A stretch of DNA of 64,000 nt from Haliscomenobacter sp033763495 (GCF_033763495.1 NZ_JANRKL010000187.1:1-64000); one strand, 5' to 3'; positions 43,690-53,226 are shown, numbered from the stretch's first letter. Translations and numbers: made by a program. Notes: generated from the letters alone by a model not told the origin.

Positions 43690-43889
43690 CATTCAAGCTG
43701 TTTAGGGGGGCTAGGCTGAACGCGGCCATTGATGGTCAGGAAATCGGCGATACTACAGGCAGCGTAAAAGGTGTGGCAGCCTGCGCCATTGTAGCGCAAA
43801 AAGCGGCGGTAAGCCCGGTTGAGCTCGGTATCGGACACAGCGAGGGAGGGGCCCAGCAAGGTGCGGACCTGGTCTTTGATGGCTTTCAT
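43659..43889 (-). CDS. Hypothetical 76-residue protein ending in a repeat
   Basis: Not recognised. Residues 1-60 look like an ordinary small alpha/beta protein (MKAIKDQVRTLLGPSLAVSD, then RRFLRYNGAGCHTFYAACS). The final ten residues (NPPKVLSGA) are encoded by the dispersed intergenic repeat, so the original C terminus has probably been replaced by repeat insertion. It lies 40 nt downstream of the 165-residue gene in the same direction. Confidence 0.5.
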   Translation of the reverse strand: MKAIKDQVRTLLGPSLAVSDTELNRAYRRFLRYNGAGCHTFYAACSIADFLTINGRVQPSPPKQLECNPPKVLSGA

Positions 43890-43929
43890 AAGTGAAAAGT
43901 GAAAAGTGGAAAGTGAAAAATTTGGATGA

Positions 43930-44427
43930 CTAGGCGCAGCGTTGCGGGGTGTAGAGTTGCAAGATGGGTTCCTGGGCCAGGCTGCCGGGCAAGGCTGTGC
44001 GGTAGAATTTCCGCTGGACTTGTTGCCTCAGCAAGCGGAATTTGGTCTGCGCCATTTGCGCTTCGATGCGGGCGGCGGTCAGTTGGAACTGGGCCTGCAT
44101 GAAGTCGAGCAGCAGATCAGCGGTGCGGAGGATGTGCTGGTGATCGTCCACATCGTTGCAGGGATTCAGGCAGGACAAAACCAGGGTTTGTTCCTCTAGG
44201 AGGAGGCCGTACACATCGTGCTCCTGGTAAAGAAAATGAGTAATTTTCCTTTTAGAAGTGGGGGCGGGCTCCGGTAGGAAAAGCACCCACCTGTTTTCCG
44301 CTTCGCGCCGAAGGGTAAAATCATTTTTGGGCTGGTATTCCCGTTGGAGCAGATCCTCCCAATATTGATCTACTGCGCGGTTCAGGCCGGCGTAGTAGCT
44401 GTTTTCTGTGAATGTGTCTGCTGTCAT
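43930..44427 (-). CDS. Hypothetical 165-residue protein
   Basis: Not recognised. The ATG at 44427 (MTADTFTENSYYAGLNRAVD) is preferred; the longer frame starts only with TTG at 44487. The rest shows alternating strands (RWVLFLPEP, LVLSCLNPC) and a helical C terminus rich in Gln and Arg. On the minus strand, TATCTTTA at 44457-44464 with CTTG 20 nt upstream is an imperfect promoter placed to serve this ATG. It is divergent from the SLOG pair. Confidence 0.5.
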   Translation of the reverse strand: MTADTFTENSYYAGLNRAVDQYWEDLLQREYQPKNDFTLRREAENRWVLFLPEPAPTSKRKITHFLYQEHDVYGLLLEEQTLVLSCLNPCNDVDDHQHILRTADLLLDFMQAQFQLTAARIEAQMAQTKFRLLRQQVQRKFYRTALPGSLAQEPILQLYTPQRCA

Positions 44428-44619
44428 TGCCACAGTTTTTGTTTCTTTTGTTATTGTAAAGATAAACTTTTTGTGTTTAATTTTCAAGTTTTATTTAACT
44501 TTTTTTACTTATTTTTTCATCTAAAAACCAACAAAATAAAACAAATAACAACGTAAAATCTTATCAAAAAAACTTACACAATTAAAACAAAATGTGTATC
44601 TTAAAAGAAAAATACCAAC

Positions 44620-44766
44620 ATGGACAACAAAATACTACTACTCACCGAAGCGCTGGCTACCGGTACCTGGGAGCAACTCCTGAGCCTGCACGAAGAAGCC
44701 CTGAACGAACTGGAGGGTGACACCGAAAAACTGTACACAGCCATAGTCCAATACCTGGAGCAATGA
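44620..44766 (+). CDS. Hypothetical 48-residue protein coupled to SLOG gene
   Basis: A short acidic frame (MDNKILLLTEALATGTW, later NELEGDTEKLYTAIVQYLEQ). Its stop TGA overlaps the ATG of the next gene (ATGA), and an A-rich untranslated stretch precedes its ATG. The length, coupling and codon use make it a likely real small protein, with two predicted helices. The function is unknown; it could be the partner of the SLOG protein. Confidence 0.6.
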   Translation: MDNKILLLTEALATGTWEQLLSLHEEALNELEGDTEKLYTAIVQYLEQ

Positions 44767-45158
44767 AACTACTGATCACGGGCAGCCGCAAAGCCACGGC
44801 GCAAGACTACTCGCGCCTGGCTGCGGCCATCCAAAAGCATGCACCGGAAGCAACTATGATACTGCATGGTGATGCAATAGGTGCCGACCAACTAGCCGAG
44901 CAATACGCCCAGGCGCATGGACTGCCTACCGTGGTGATCCGGCCCGACTACGGCCAATGGCCCGCCAAAGTGGCCCCCCTGAAGCGCAACCACGAGCTGG
45001 TGGACCTGGCCGATGGGGTGATCGCGCTGTACAAAGGCAAGCGCAAAGGGGGCACCGCCTACACGGCCAGGCTGGCGCAAGATGCGGGCAAACTGCTGGT
45101 GGAACTGTACGACGGCGGAGCACAAACGCCAGGGGAGCAGCTGGGACTGGAGCTATAA
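44763..45158 (+). CDS. SLOG-family (DUF2493/YspA-like) protein
   Basis: A 131-residue Rossmann-like protein. MKLLITGSRKAT is the nucleotide-binding start, ILHGDAIGADQLAEQYAQ carries the family GDAxGAD motif, and APLKRNHELVDLADGVIALY completes the signature. KRKGGTAYTARLA lies near the end. SLOG proteins bind or process nucleotides and recur in conflict systems. It overlaps the 48-residue gene upstream. The C-terminal 15 residues (GAQTPGEQLGLEL) look like an unstructured tail. Confidence 0.8.
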   Translation: MKLLITGSRKATAQDYSRLAAAIQKHAPEATMILHGDAIGADQLAEQYAQAHGLPTVVIRPDYGQWPAKVAPLKRNHELVDLADGVIALYKGKRKGGTAYTARLAQDAGKLLVELYDGGAQTPGEQLGLEL

Positions 45159-45516
45159 AGCCCAGGGCCCAACTGCCCAAGCCCCCCACCCCACCCCAGA
45201 CGGGGCGGAACTGCAATAGGGGAAAAAATCCCCCCCGCCGGAGGCATAATAATAAAGTGGCGCAGCCGCCGCTTTGCCTTTCCGCCGACAATGCCTGGCC
45301 TGCTGCGGAACTGCACTAGTACGAAAAACTCCCCCGGAAAAAAGGCCAGGCAATGCGTAGCAGGTACTGGGCATGGATGCAAGGTGGAGCGCCCGCAGGG
45401 AGCATTTTTTTTTCTGGTGCGGAGCCTTAGCGGAGCAAACCAGAAAAAAAATGCGACCGAGGACGTACGACCTTGCAGCTATGAACAGGACCTGCTAGCT
45501 TGCTCTGGTCCTTTTT
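45159..45516. other. GC-rich structured intergenic region
   Basis: No convincing gene. Nested inverted repeats are present: TAGCAGGT (45357-45364) with ACCTGCTA (45490-45497), TGCAAGGT (45378-45385) with ACCTTGCA (45470-45477), and GCATTTTTTTTTCTGGT (45402-45418) with ACCAGAAAAAAAATGC (45439-45454). Further left, GCCTGGCC (45293-45300) pairs with GGCCAGGC (near 45346-45353). CGGAACTGCA occurs twice (about 45207 and 45306). It could be a structured RNA or a recombination hotspot. Confidence 0.5.
45487..45516 (+). terminator. Predicted intrinsic terminator
   Basis: AGGACC (45487-45492) pairs with GGTCCT (45507-45512), giving a six-base stem that runs into five T residues. It is placed to end the SLOG transcript before rhuM. 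The stem is short, so the call is tentative. Confidence 0.4.
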
Positions 45517-45624
45517 GATGGGGGTTTTTCGTGCTAGTGCCGGGTGTGCGCCGGAGGGGGAAGATTTTTTGAAACACTGGACAACAGGAAAAGCAAATTG
45601 TTTTTATTTCCAAAATTATACACT

Positions 45625-45632
45625 TAAATTTG
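45625..45632 (+). promoter_or_regulatory. Predicted -7 element upstream of rhuM
   Basis: TAAATTTG fits the Bacteroidota TAnnTTTG consensus. A T-rich TTTT stands 19 nt upstream where TTTG would be expected. It would place the transcript start about 45 nt before the ATG at 45681. Confidence 0.4.
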
Positions 45633-45680
45633 TTCATCAGGGGTTTCAAGCAAAATACCCCGTGTCAAAAGTTCAGGCCA

Positions 45681-46688
45681 ATGGATGATCCACAAACAAA
45701 CGACCTCATCATTTATCAAACCGCAGATGGCAAAGCATCCGTAGCCCTTTTGGCCAAAGATGGAATGGTGTGGATGAACCAAAGTCAACTGGCTGAACTT
45801 TTTGCCACCTCTAAACAAAACATCGGTCAACACATAGCTAAAATACTGAAGGAAGGAGAATTAGATCAACATTCAGTTGTAAAGTATTTCTTTACAACTG
45901 CCACCGACGGGAAAGAATACAAGGTGGAATTCTACGCTTTGGACATGATTCTGGCCATTGGTTTTCGGGTAAGGAGTAAGAGGGGAACTCAGTTTCGGAT
46001 TTGGGCCAACCGCAACCTCAAGGAATACATGGTGAAGGGTTTTGTGATGGATGATGAGCGTTTGAAAAACCCGGATGGACGGCCCGACTATTTTGATGAG
46101 TTACTGGAGCGGATCCGGGACATTCGAGCCTCAGAGAAGCGGTTTTATCAAAAAGTACGCGACCTCTTTGCCCTCGGCAGCGACTACGATGCTAGCGACA
46201 AAGCCACCCAGATGTTTTTTGCAGAGACCCAAAACAAGTTGCTCTTTGCAGTGACCGGACAAACCGCAGCGGAATTGATTCTATCCCGCGCCAAGGCCGA
46301 CGCACCAAACATGGCCCTGACATCCTGGAAGGGTTCTGTGGTACGCAAACAGGACATCTTCATTGCCAAAAACTACCTGAGCGAAGACGAACTGGACACC
46401 TTGAACCGATTGGTGGTTATTTTCCTGGAAACAGCGGAGTTGAGGGTCAAAAGTCGGAAAGACATTCCCATGCAGTTTTGGCGCGAAAACGTAGATCGGC
46501 TGCTGGAGTTCAATGACAAACAAGTGCTCAGTGGAGCAGGGAAGATTAGCAATGCGGAGATGGAAGAACGGGTGCGGGAAATTTATGACGTATTTGACCA
46601 ACAACGTAAGGCTTATGACGCTAAATTAGCGGATGAAGAAGATTTGCGAGAGCTGGAACAGCAATTGAGCAAACGAAAAGACAAATAA
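45681..46688 (+). CDS. rhuM: RhuM-family protein
   Basis: About 335 residues from the ATG at 45681, chosen because the upstream extension begins with TTG and overlaps the predicted promoter. Matches to the RhuM family include VWMNQSQLAELFATSKQNI, FYALDMILAIGFRVRS and GTQFRIWANRNLKEYMVKGF. YLSEDELDTLNRLVVIFLE and a coiled-coil C terminus follow. The N-terminal part is a winged-helix-like DNA-binding region. RhuM proteins occur on islands in many bacteria, with no firmly established function. CHAT gene 1 starts 15 nt downstream, so the two may be co-transcribed. Confidence 0.87.
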   Translation: MDDPQTNDLIIYQTADGKASVALLAKDGMVWMNQSQLAELFATSKQNIGQHIAKILKEGELDQHSVVKYFFTTATDGKEYKVEFYALDMILAIGFRVRSKRGTQFRIWANRNLKEYMVKGFVMDDERLKNPDGRPDYFDELLERIRDIRASEKRFYQKVRDLFALGSDYDASDKATQMFFAETQNKLLFAVTGQTAAELILSRAKADAPNMALTSWKGSVVRKQDIFIAKNYLSEDELDTLNRLVVIFLETAELRVKSRKDIPMQFWRENVDRLLEFNDKQVLSGAGKISNAEMEERVREIYDVFDQQRKAYDAKLADEEDLRELEQQLSKRKDK

Positions 46689-46703
46689 GCAAACCCAAGC
46701 ACC

Positions 46704-49700
46704 ATGCCCCAAATGCCGGTCATTCTTACCACCTTTGCCCAGTCTCCTAGTGGCACGTACCTTGCCGCATTAGGTGAGGAGCAGAAACAAATCCAAGCTG
46801 CACTACAGCCTGCCACAGATTCGGGAGCCATTCAGTTCGCTGAACAAGCGGAAAGCCGCAATGAAGACATCCCTCAACTCTTAGCCAAATATCCTAATAA
46901 AGTCAGCATTTTCCATTTTGGAGGGCATGCTGATTCCGATAGTCTATCAGCTGAAGATGGCTCCATTTTTGTAGAAGGATTAGCGGATCAATTGGCTATA
47001 CAATCTCAGCTTAAACTCGTTTTTTTAAATGGTTGCCAAACCCAAGCACAAGTTCAACATTTCTTCCGACAAGGCATTCCCCTAGTACTGGCCACGACCT
47101 GCAGCATTGCCGATGGCGAGGCTAGCTACTTCGCCGCCCAATTTTACCGTGCCATTGCCGAACGACATAGCATCCGCAAAGCTTTTCAACTAGCCGTGGG
47201 CGCACTTAAAGCCAAGTATGATCAGTATCGAGGAGCAGAATTACCTGCTTATAGAACTGTTCGAGGAGTACGCTTACGAGAACAGCAATGGAATCAAGTC
47301 CCCTGGCAACTTTACGTTCAGGAAGGCAGAGAAGCGATTTTGGAATGGCAGCTCAGCTATCCGCGTGGGCTGACCCGTTTGCCTTCACTACATTTGGAAA
47401 CAGACTGTCTGGGGCGAGAAACCGAACTGGAAACACTACAAACATTGCTCCATGAGTCAAGCAAAGTGGTGCTGGTAAGTGGCCTCGGTGGCATGGGTAA
47501 AACCACCCTGGCGGCAGGATATTTACAATGGTTACGTAATGATTATGATTACATCGCCTGGATCAACAGTGGGGATGACTTGATGTCAAGCTTTGCCCTA
47601 AATGAAGATCTGGCCAAAAACCTGGAACTGCCCTTTGTAGAAAATGAAAAGATCGATGATCGTTTTGCCCGTTTGATGAACAAACTACGCAACCAGCCAG
47701 GGCGAAATCTGCTGGTAATTGACGACGTGGGCGATCAGGTCAGTGAAATTGCGGGGCAATTGCCAAGTGGCGCCAACTGGCAGGTGCTGGTCACTTCGCG
47801 GCTGCCCTTACCAAATTTTCGAGAGATGAAATTGGGGGTGCTGCAAGCAAACGATGCGTTGCGCCTTTTCCGGCTCTATTTCCACGAGGGGACGGACGAA
47901 GAAGTTCAAGACTTGCTTATCGAAATTAATTACCACACTCTCACCATCGAGGTGATGGCAAAAACCCTCAATCGACTCAACGGCCTACTCACTATACCCG
48001 AACTACTGGTCATCCTGCGCGAGCGCAAACTAGATGATCCACGACTACAAGAACTCGTTTGGACCCGTCACGCTGGGGAGGAGCGTGCTATTTTTTTTCA
48101 CTTAATGAAAGCTTTCGAATTGGCCAAATTGTCTGAGGAAGAGATTTGGCTGATGCAGCAGTATGCGGTATTGCCAGCCATGCCAATTGAAGTGAAGACT
48201 TTGGCAGATTTGTTGCAACAAGAGCCCTTGTCACTTAATAGGCAAGTGAATGGTTTGAATGATAAAGGCTGGATTGGGAAATTGGGGAAGGGCTTGGGGA
48301 TGCATCGGATGGTGCAGGAGGTGGTGAAGTATCAAAATGTGCCAAATGAAGTCTCTCTTAAAATGTTGTTAAGTGCTCTAAAAATAAAAATGAGTGTAAG
48401 CGAATATGGAAATCGAATTACAGACAACTATCCTTGGCTAATCTATGCCGAAACAGTAGCAAAATATTTTGGGAATGGTCAACTCCTTTTTCCATCTGTT
48501 AGTCCTCTTTGGAACAACGTAGGGCTAGTCTACCTATCGTTGGGTAGATATGTAGAGGCAAAAAACTACCTTGAGATTGTATACTACAGTGATTTAGCTT
48601 TTTACGGTAGCGATCACGAGGTTTTGACCATCACAGAAAATAATCTAGGAGTTATTTACCAAAATTTTGGAAGATATTTTGACGCAGAAAAAATGTTACA
48701 AAAAGGTCTAGAGAAAAGTCAAAAATATTATAACCTTCAAAATCCTTCTGTCATCAAAACACAAATCAACCTTGCAAACGTAAGTAGGGTTTTAGGCAAA
48801 ACTGAAATAGCATTAAGTTATCTCGATAAAGCGTATGCATCTTCAATCAATCAGATTGGCTCAGATAGCCCAATTGTTCTTATTAACCTTGCAGAGATAG
48901 CCAAAAACCATATTCAAGAAGGTAACTACCCACAAGCAGCAATAATTTTAGAAGCTGTGTTGTTAAAACAGATTGAAGTATTAGGAGAAGAACATGAAAA
49001 TGTATTAACAACAAAATCGATTCTTGCTAATGCTTACCTGGGTTTAAGGCGCTTCAAAGAAGTGAATGCCTTGCTAAATGACTCATTAGAAGCATACAGC
49101 AAGCTTTTTAACGATGGCCATCCACTCATTCTTCAATTGCAAGTTCAGCTTTCCCAACTTTATAGAGCTATTGATAAACATGAAGAAGCGATCAAATTGC
49201 TTCATTCTGCACTTGAATCCAGTCCAAAGTTTTTTGGAGAAAGTCATCTTATTTTCTCAACAATTAATAGTGAGCTAGGGGTAAATCACTTAATGAGGGG
49301 TGATTATATTTCAGCGGAGAACTATCTGCTCAAAGCATTACAATTTTCGTTCAAAAATTTTGGTGAAGAGCATTTTCAAACTCTGCCACATTGGGGCCAA
49401 TTAGCCTTTTTTTATTTACAAACAGGTCAACATTCCAAAGCAATCGAAATTAACAGCAACCTTTTACTGCTGCAACAAAAAATTCTTACTAAAAGCCATC
49501 CAAATAACTCGATTGTTTTATCCAATCTCGCACTTTCTTATTTAAGCCTCGGCGACCATAATCAAGCCATACTTCATTACGAAAAAGCAATTATTATTGA
49601 TTGCGATATGTTTGGCTTAAATGATCAAAGAGTGATTGCACGTAAACATGCACTAGCGGAGATTCACCAAAAGTTAGGTAATTTTGACACAGCTATCAGT

Positions 49701-50009
49701 ATTTTAGAAGAGTTATTGAATCAAAAAATTCAAATCTCAGGTATTCGCGACCTTGAAGTTGCTGGTTTTCAAACTGCCCTTGCTTTGGCATACAAAAGGC
49801 AGCAAAGATATAAAGATGCTGAAATTCTTTTAAAAGAGGCAATCATCACACTTCGATCGGACTCCAATCACGATCCAAGATTAGACGAATTCGTTCAAAA
49901 GGAGTTAATGGAAATCAGCGCCATAAAGGCTCAAGAATTACAAAAAGATTTTTTGATGCTTGGGTATTTAGCTGAATTGTATAGGAAAATTCAAGAAAAT
50001 GAAACCTAA
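46704..50009 (+). CDS. CHAT protease-NB-ARC-TPR protein (CHAT 1)
   Basis: An 1101-residue protein. Residues 1-210 are a CHAT caspase-like protease with H75 in HFGGHAD and C111 in FLNGCQT. Residues 235-560 form an NB-ARC/STAND NTPase with Walker A SGLGGMGKTTLA (259-270) and Walker B NLLVIDD (D340, D341); a winged-helix-like segment follows around 470-540. Residues 560-1101 are TPR repeats of the 42-residue kinesin-light-chain type. This is the layout of R-protein-like immune receptors: TPR sensor, NTPase switch, protease effector. All catalytic residues are present. The start CACCATGCCCCAA is shared with CHAT 2 and 3. Confidence 0.88.
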   Translation: MPQMPVILTTFAQSPSGTYLAALGEEQKQIQAALQPATDSGAIQFAEQAESRNEDIPQLLAKYPNKVSIFHFGGHADSDSLSAEDGSIFVEGLADQLAIQSQLKLVFLNGCQTQAQVQHFFRQGIPLVLATTCSIADGEASYFAAQFYRAIAERHSIRKAFQLAVGALKAKYDQYRGAELPAYRTVRGVRLREQQWNQVPWQLYVQEGREAILEWQLSYPRGLTRLPSLHLETDCLGRETELETLQTLLHESSKVVLVSGLGGMGKTTLAAGYLQWLRNDYDYIAWINSGDDLMSSFALNEDLAKNLELPFVENEKIDDRFARLMNKLRNQPGRNLLVIDDVGDQVSEIAGQLPSGANWQVLVTSRLPLPNFREMKLGVLQANDALRLFRLYFHEGTDEEVQDLLIEINYHTLTIEVMAKTLNRLNGLLTIPELLVILRERKLDDPRLQELVWTRHAGEERAIFFHLMKAFELAKLSEEEIWLMQQYAVLPAMPIEVKTLADLLQQEPLSLNRQVNGLNDKGWIGKLGKGLGMHRMVQEVVKYQNVPNEVSLKMLLSALKIKMSVSEYGNRITDNYPWLIYAETVAKYFGNGQLLFPSVSPLWNNVGLVYLSLGRYVEAKNYLEIVYYSDLAFYGSDHEVLTITENNLGVIYQNFGRYFDAEKMLQKGLEKSQKYYNLQNPSVIKTQINLANVSRVLGKTEIALSYLDKAYASSINQIGSDSPIVLINLAEIAKNHIQEGNYPQAAIILEAVLLKQIEVLGEEHENVLTTKSILANAYLGLRRFKEVNALLNDSLEAYSKLFNDGHPLILQLQVQLSQLYRAIDKHEEAIKLLHSALESSPKFFGESHLIFSTINSELGVNHLMRGDYISAENYLLKALQFSFKNFGEEHFQTLPHWGQLAFFYLQTGQHSKAIEINSNLLLLQQKILTKSHPNNSIVLSNLALSYLSLGDHNQAILHYEKAIIIDCDMFGLNDQRVIARKHALAEIHQKLGNFDTAISILEELLNQKIQISGIRDLEVAGFQTALALAYKRQQRYKDAEILLKEAIITLRSDSNHDPRLDEFVQKELMEISAIKAQELQKDFLMLGYLAELYRKIQENET

Positions 50010-50226
50010 TACCTGATTTTTTCAGCATATTTACCCAAAACAACCCAATCACCATGCCCCAACTGCCGGTCATCCTTACAGCATTTGCCAACAGCTTCGA
50101 TACTACCTATTTGAGTCAACTAGGGCAGGAACTAAATTCTTTACAAAAAACGCTGGCCCCTCTCTCCTATTTGAGACACGTTCCTCTATCTGGGGCTAGA
50201 ACCCGACATCTAGTGGTGAATAAACA

Positions 50227-50877
50227 TTAAATAGTCGGATACAATTTCTTGAGTTTGACCCTTGCTTTCTCAGTGGTGAATTGCCAATTTGCTCCTTTTC
50301 GGAGCTGATTTTGCGCAATCTCCCAAATTTTAACTGCTGCTTCCACTTCCTTTTTGCTTTTAAAGGGTTTGTCCAAAGCATCACGCCCCACCAAAGCAAA
50401 TTGTATTTCCGCCATGTTTAACCATGACCCGTGTTTGGGGGTATAGACAAAATCCATCCGATCCAGATAGGCTTTGGCCTGAGCAGGTGGAAATACTTTG
50501 TAAAAATTTTCTGGCTTGTGGGTCACAAAATTATCCATCACCCAAGTTACCTTTTTTGCTTCTTTGTATTGGGTATCCATTTGCGAAGCCATGAAATTTA
50601 CCCAAGTAGTGGTCGTATGATCATCCTCAATGGTCATTTCTCGATGACCAGCCAGAGGCTCGAAGGCTACGAATAATTCCGCAACGCCCAAACGCACATA
50701 TTCCGAATCTTGCAATTTACTTCCGTTTGAAGCCGTAATTTGTTTGTAATCAATTATTTGCTTTGGAGATTCATCCATACAAACTACGGGAAAATCAGCA
50801 TTGTACGGTCTTTCATATACCTCCAATACCTTTTCCATTTGATACACGAAAGCAGCGCTGGATTTTGCAGGAATCAC
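50227..50877 (-). CDS. IS630 transposase, DDE domain (ORF B)
   Basis: The 216-residue DDE endonuclease half. Catalytic motifs are VVCMDESPKQ (first D), VTWVMDNFVTHK (second D) and YTPKHGSWLNMAEI (E). The upstream frame joins by a -1 shift at the A6-G stretch (complement of 50887-50893), giving a fusion that reads ...SKKAQYVIPAKSS, typical of single-ORF IS630 transposases. The GTG at its own start is therefore probably not used. Confidence 0.9.
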   Translation of the reverse strand: MIPAKSSAAFVYQMEKVLEVYERPYNADFPVVCMDESPKQIIDYKQITASNGSKLQDSEYVRLGVAELFVAFEPLAGHREMTIEDDHTTTTWVNFMASQMDTQYKEAKKVTWVMDNFVTHKPENFYKVFPPAQAKAYLDRMDFVYTPKHGSWLNMAEIQFALVGRDALDKPFKSKKEVEAAVKIWEIAQNQLRKGANWQFTTEKARVKLKKLYPTI

Positions 50878-51344
50878 GTATTGTGCTTTTTTGAAGGGCT
50901 TAAGTTCATTTTTTTTACCAGTTTGCTGATTGACATTTTAGAGATCGATTCTACTACCTCTAATTCCACTAAGCGATCTGCCAACATTTGTAATTTCCAT
51001 CGAGGTGCATCATTGGGTGGCGATTGACAAAGTAGTGCAATTACATGCGCTTCTGTTCGTGCATCTAGCTTTTTATCGCTGCGGGTTTTTCTTTCTTTGG
51101 CTTCAAACAAAGACATTCCTTGTTCACAAAATGCTTTTTTTACCCGTTCTACCGTTCTTGCTGTGCTTTGGTAACGATCTGCTACATCCGTCATTCGAGG
51201 TACTTTCCGGCCTTCACTTTCATCACTGTTCAGTAGAATATGGCTGTATAGGATATGTTGGGCTTTGCGTTTGCCGGTCTTTATCCAATCCAACAGCGTT
51301 TCTCGCTCCTTTTCGCTCAAGTATATTCTGTATCTTGCCTTCAT
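50874..51344 (-). CDS. IS630 transposase, DNA-binding domain (ORF A)
   Basis: The 156-residue N-terminal half. It carries paired helix-turn-helix motifs (VPRMTDVADRYQSTARTVER and the segment ending SKMSISKLVKKMNL) that bind the terminal repeats. It ends at TGA (50874-50876) just after the slippery sequence AAAAAAG. Alone it may act as a repressor of transposition, as is usual for such two-frame elements. Confidence 0.88.
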   Translation of the reverse strand: MKARYRIYLSEKERETLLDWIKTGKRKAQHILYSHILLNSDESEGRKVPRMTDVADRYQSTARTVERVKKAFCEQGMSLFEAKERKTRSDKKLDARTEAHVIALLCQSPPNDAPRWKLQMLADRLVELEVVESISKMSISKLVKKMNLSPSKKHNT

Positions 51345-53226
51345 TTTTAAGGCAAATTACGTTATTTTTTGTCTGCGACAACTTAATATTTATTCACCAC
51401 TAGTTGATACCTTAAACCAATATAAGGAAGAGTTGTTAATATTCCATTTTGGAGGGCATGCCGATGGTGAAGAATTGATGTTTGAAGACAAGGCTGGAAA
51501 TGTAAATGGACTTGCAGATCTACTCTCTTTGCATCCTCAACTTAAACTTGTTTTTCTCAATGGTTGCAATACTCAATCCCAAGCCATTCAATACATAGAT
51601 GTAGGTATTCCTGCGGTAATCGCTACCACTTTTTCAATCGAAGATGGCAAAGCTAGACTATTTGCAGAGGTCTTTTATGAAGCATTAGTGAATGGCCATA
51701 CTCTACAAGAAGCATTCATCCGCGCCAAAGGCACAGTCAAACTTGATGCAAATAATATCCCAACCGATGAAATCTTGCCCATAGTACGCGGTCTTCGACT
51801 ACGGAAGAAAGCAATAACAGAAGCCCCTTGGAGGCTGTATGCCCAGGATAACGTACTTAATTTTAGACTAACCGATTTACAAAATCTACCAAAGGCCAAA
51901 CATGCGAAAAAGGGTTTAGTACTTTACAAAATCCCAAAAACCATGCAGCTTCAGCATGAAACGAAGTGCATAGTTCGTATCGCAATCGATGAGGAGATTC
52001 TTATAAAAGGTATTCAGCGAGATGCAGACACTATAATAGAACCCAATATTGGAGTATCTAATCGAATGGAGGCAAAATTAATCGATCCATCCCGCACTCC
52101 AGCATTTTCGATTCGTTCAACAAGTGAACCCATTCAACTAATTAATGATGACAGAGTGACAGAGTGGAAGTTCTATGTCACACCACTCATTGTTGGTCAA
52201 CACGAATTGGAATTAAAGGTGATCATCATCAAAAAAATGGGCTCAGAGTATGTTAGGCACGAGACTACTTTTGACGAAAAAATTGTAATTGAAGCCGAAG
52301 CTGTTTCAGATGAAGAAATAGGCTTTGTGGCAACGAATGTCAGTATTATGGCCATTTCTACAGTAAAGCCTAATAACCTAATAAAGATAGGAGGAGATGG
52401 TAATATTGTAGTTCAAGATGTAAATGGTTCTACCATTACCATCAATATACCGAATTTTGAGCCTCGAGTATCCTCCCCCAATCCTGAGTCTTCCACGGAG
52501 AACAGCCCTAAACGTAAAGATCTTTCTCCAAAATACCTTTTTCTCAACTTCTCAATCACTGATGAACAATATTATCCAAACTATGAACTTAAGAGTTTTT
52601 CAGGGGTCGAAACAATCAATAAGCGTATTGAGATGGACACATTCGGCAAAGATGTATTCGACTTACTTTTGCAGCATGCGGATACAATCTCTATCCTACA
52701 GATCAACTCCCTTAAAGAGGGGTTTTCAATATTTGAAGGTGCATTTAAGGAGATATTTGCTCTTTTAACCCGACTTAAGAATTTACAAGTCGTAATTTTA
52801 AATCGCTGTAAACCAGAACTTGGGCTAAAACTTTTACAAATTGGTATTCCTGGGGTAATCATTTCAGCACAACACTTGGAGGATGCTCAAAGCCGAATAT
52901 TTTTGGACAGTTTTTACCAAAAAATTGTTTCGGAAGGTACGCTTCGTGAAGCCTATCAATTTGCCTGTTTAAGTGCTGAAGAAAAGCTTAATGTCCAAAT
53001 TTTTTCAGGTCGAATGGATAACCATCCTTTCAGTCTTTATGTTAACGATGAAAAAACATTACGCTACAAGCTCGATATTGATCGTCCATTTGACAGTGAT
53101 TTTTCTCCCCTTGCTTGACCAAAAGCGGAAAGAAAGAAAACACTTGTAGATGAAGCGGATTTCCGTAAACCAGAGTGAAAATCAATTAACATGAAAGCAA
53201 AAGACCAATAACCAAAAAGAAACACC

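Larger units (their letters stand above)
50213..51400 (-). mobile_element. IS630-family insertion sequence, 1188 bp
   Basis: The ends are inverted repeats: GTGGTGAATAAA at the left matches the complement of the right end, with imperfect similarity for about 26 bp. The element is flanked by TA on both sides (50211-50212 and 51401-51402), the target duplication of the IS630/Tc1 group. Two overlapping minus-strand frames encode the transposase through a -1 frameshift. Both ends and the DDE residues look intact, so it may be mobile. Confidence 0.92.
50054..53118 (+). pseudogene. CHAT protease gene 2, split by an IS630 element
   Basis: The first 53 codons (50054-50212) and the remainder (51403-53118) join exactly in frame if the insertion and one TA are removed, giving about 624 residues. 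The N-terminal CHAT domain keeps its dyad (HFGGHAD, FLNGCNT). It lacks an NTPase. Instead there is a beta-rich middle region (GLVLYKIPKTMQLQ onward), a linker NIVVQDVNGSTITINI, and a second CHAT-like domain near the C terminus. That domain keeps VILNRC but has lost the HxGGH segment. The insertion separates the first 53 residues from the catalytic part, so the protein is probably not made. Confidence 0.82.

Noticed and set aside
45059..45382. Minus-strand open frames across the GC-rich intergenic region
   Set aside because: Composition is low-complexity (Pro, Gly, Arg) and they overlap the SLOG gene and the inverted repeats; no protein-like features.
51265..51402. N-terminal part of the open frame leading into CHAT 2 after the IS element
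   Set aside because: It is IS630 end sequence read by chance; the true 5' part of the gene is on the other side of the insertion.
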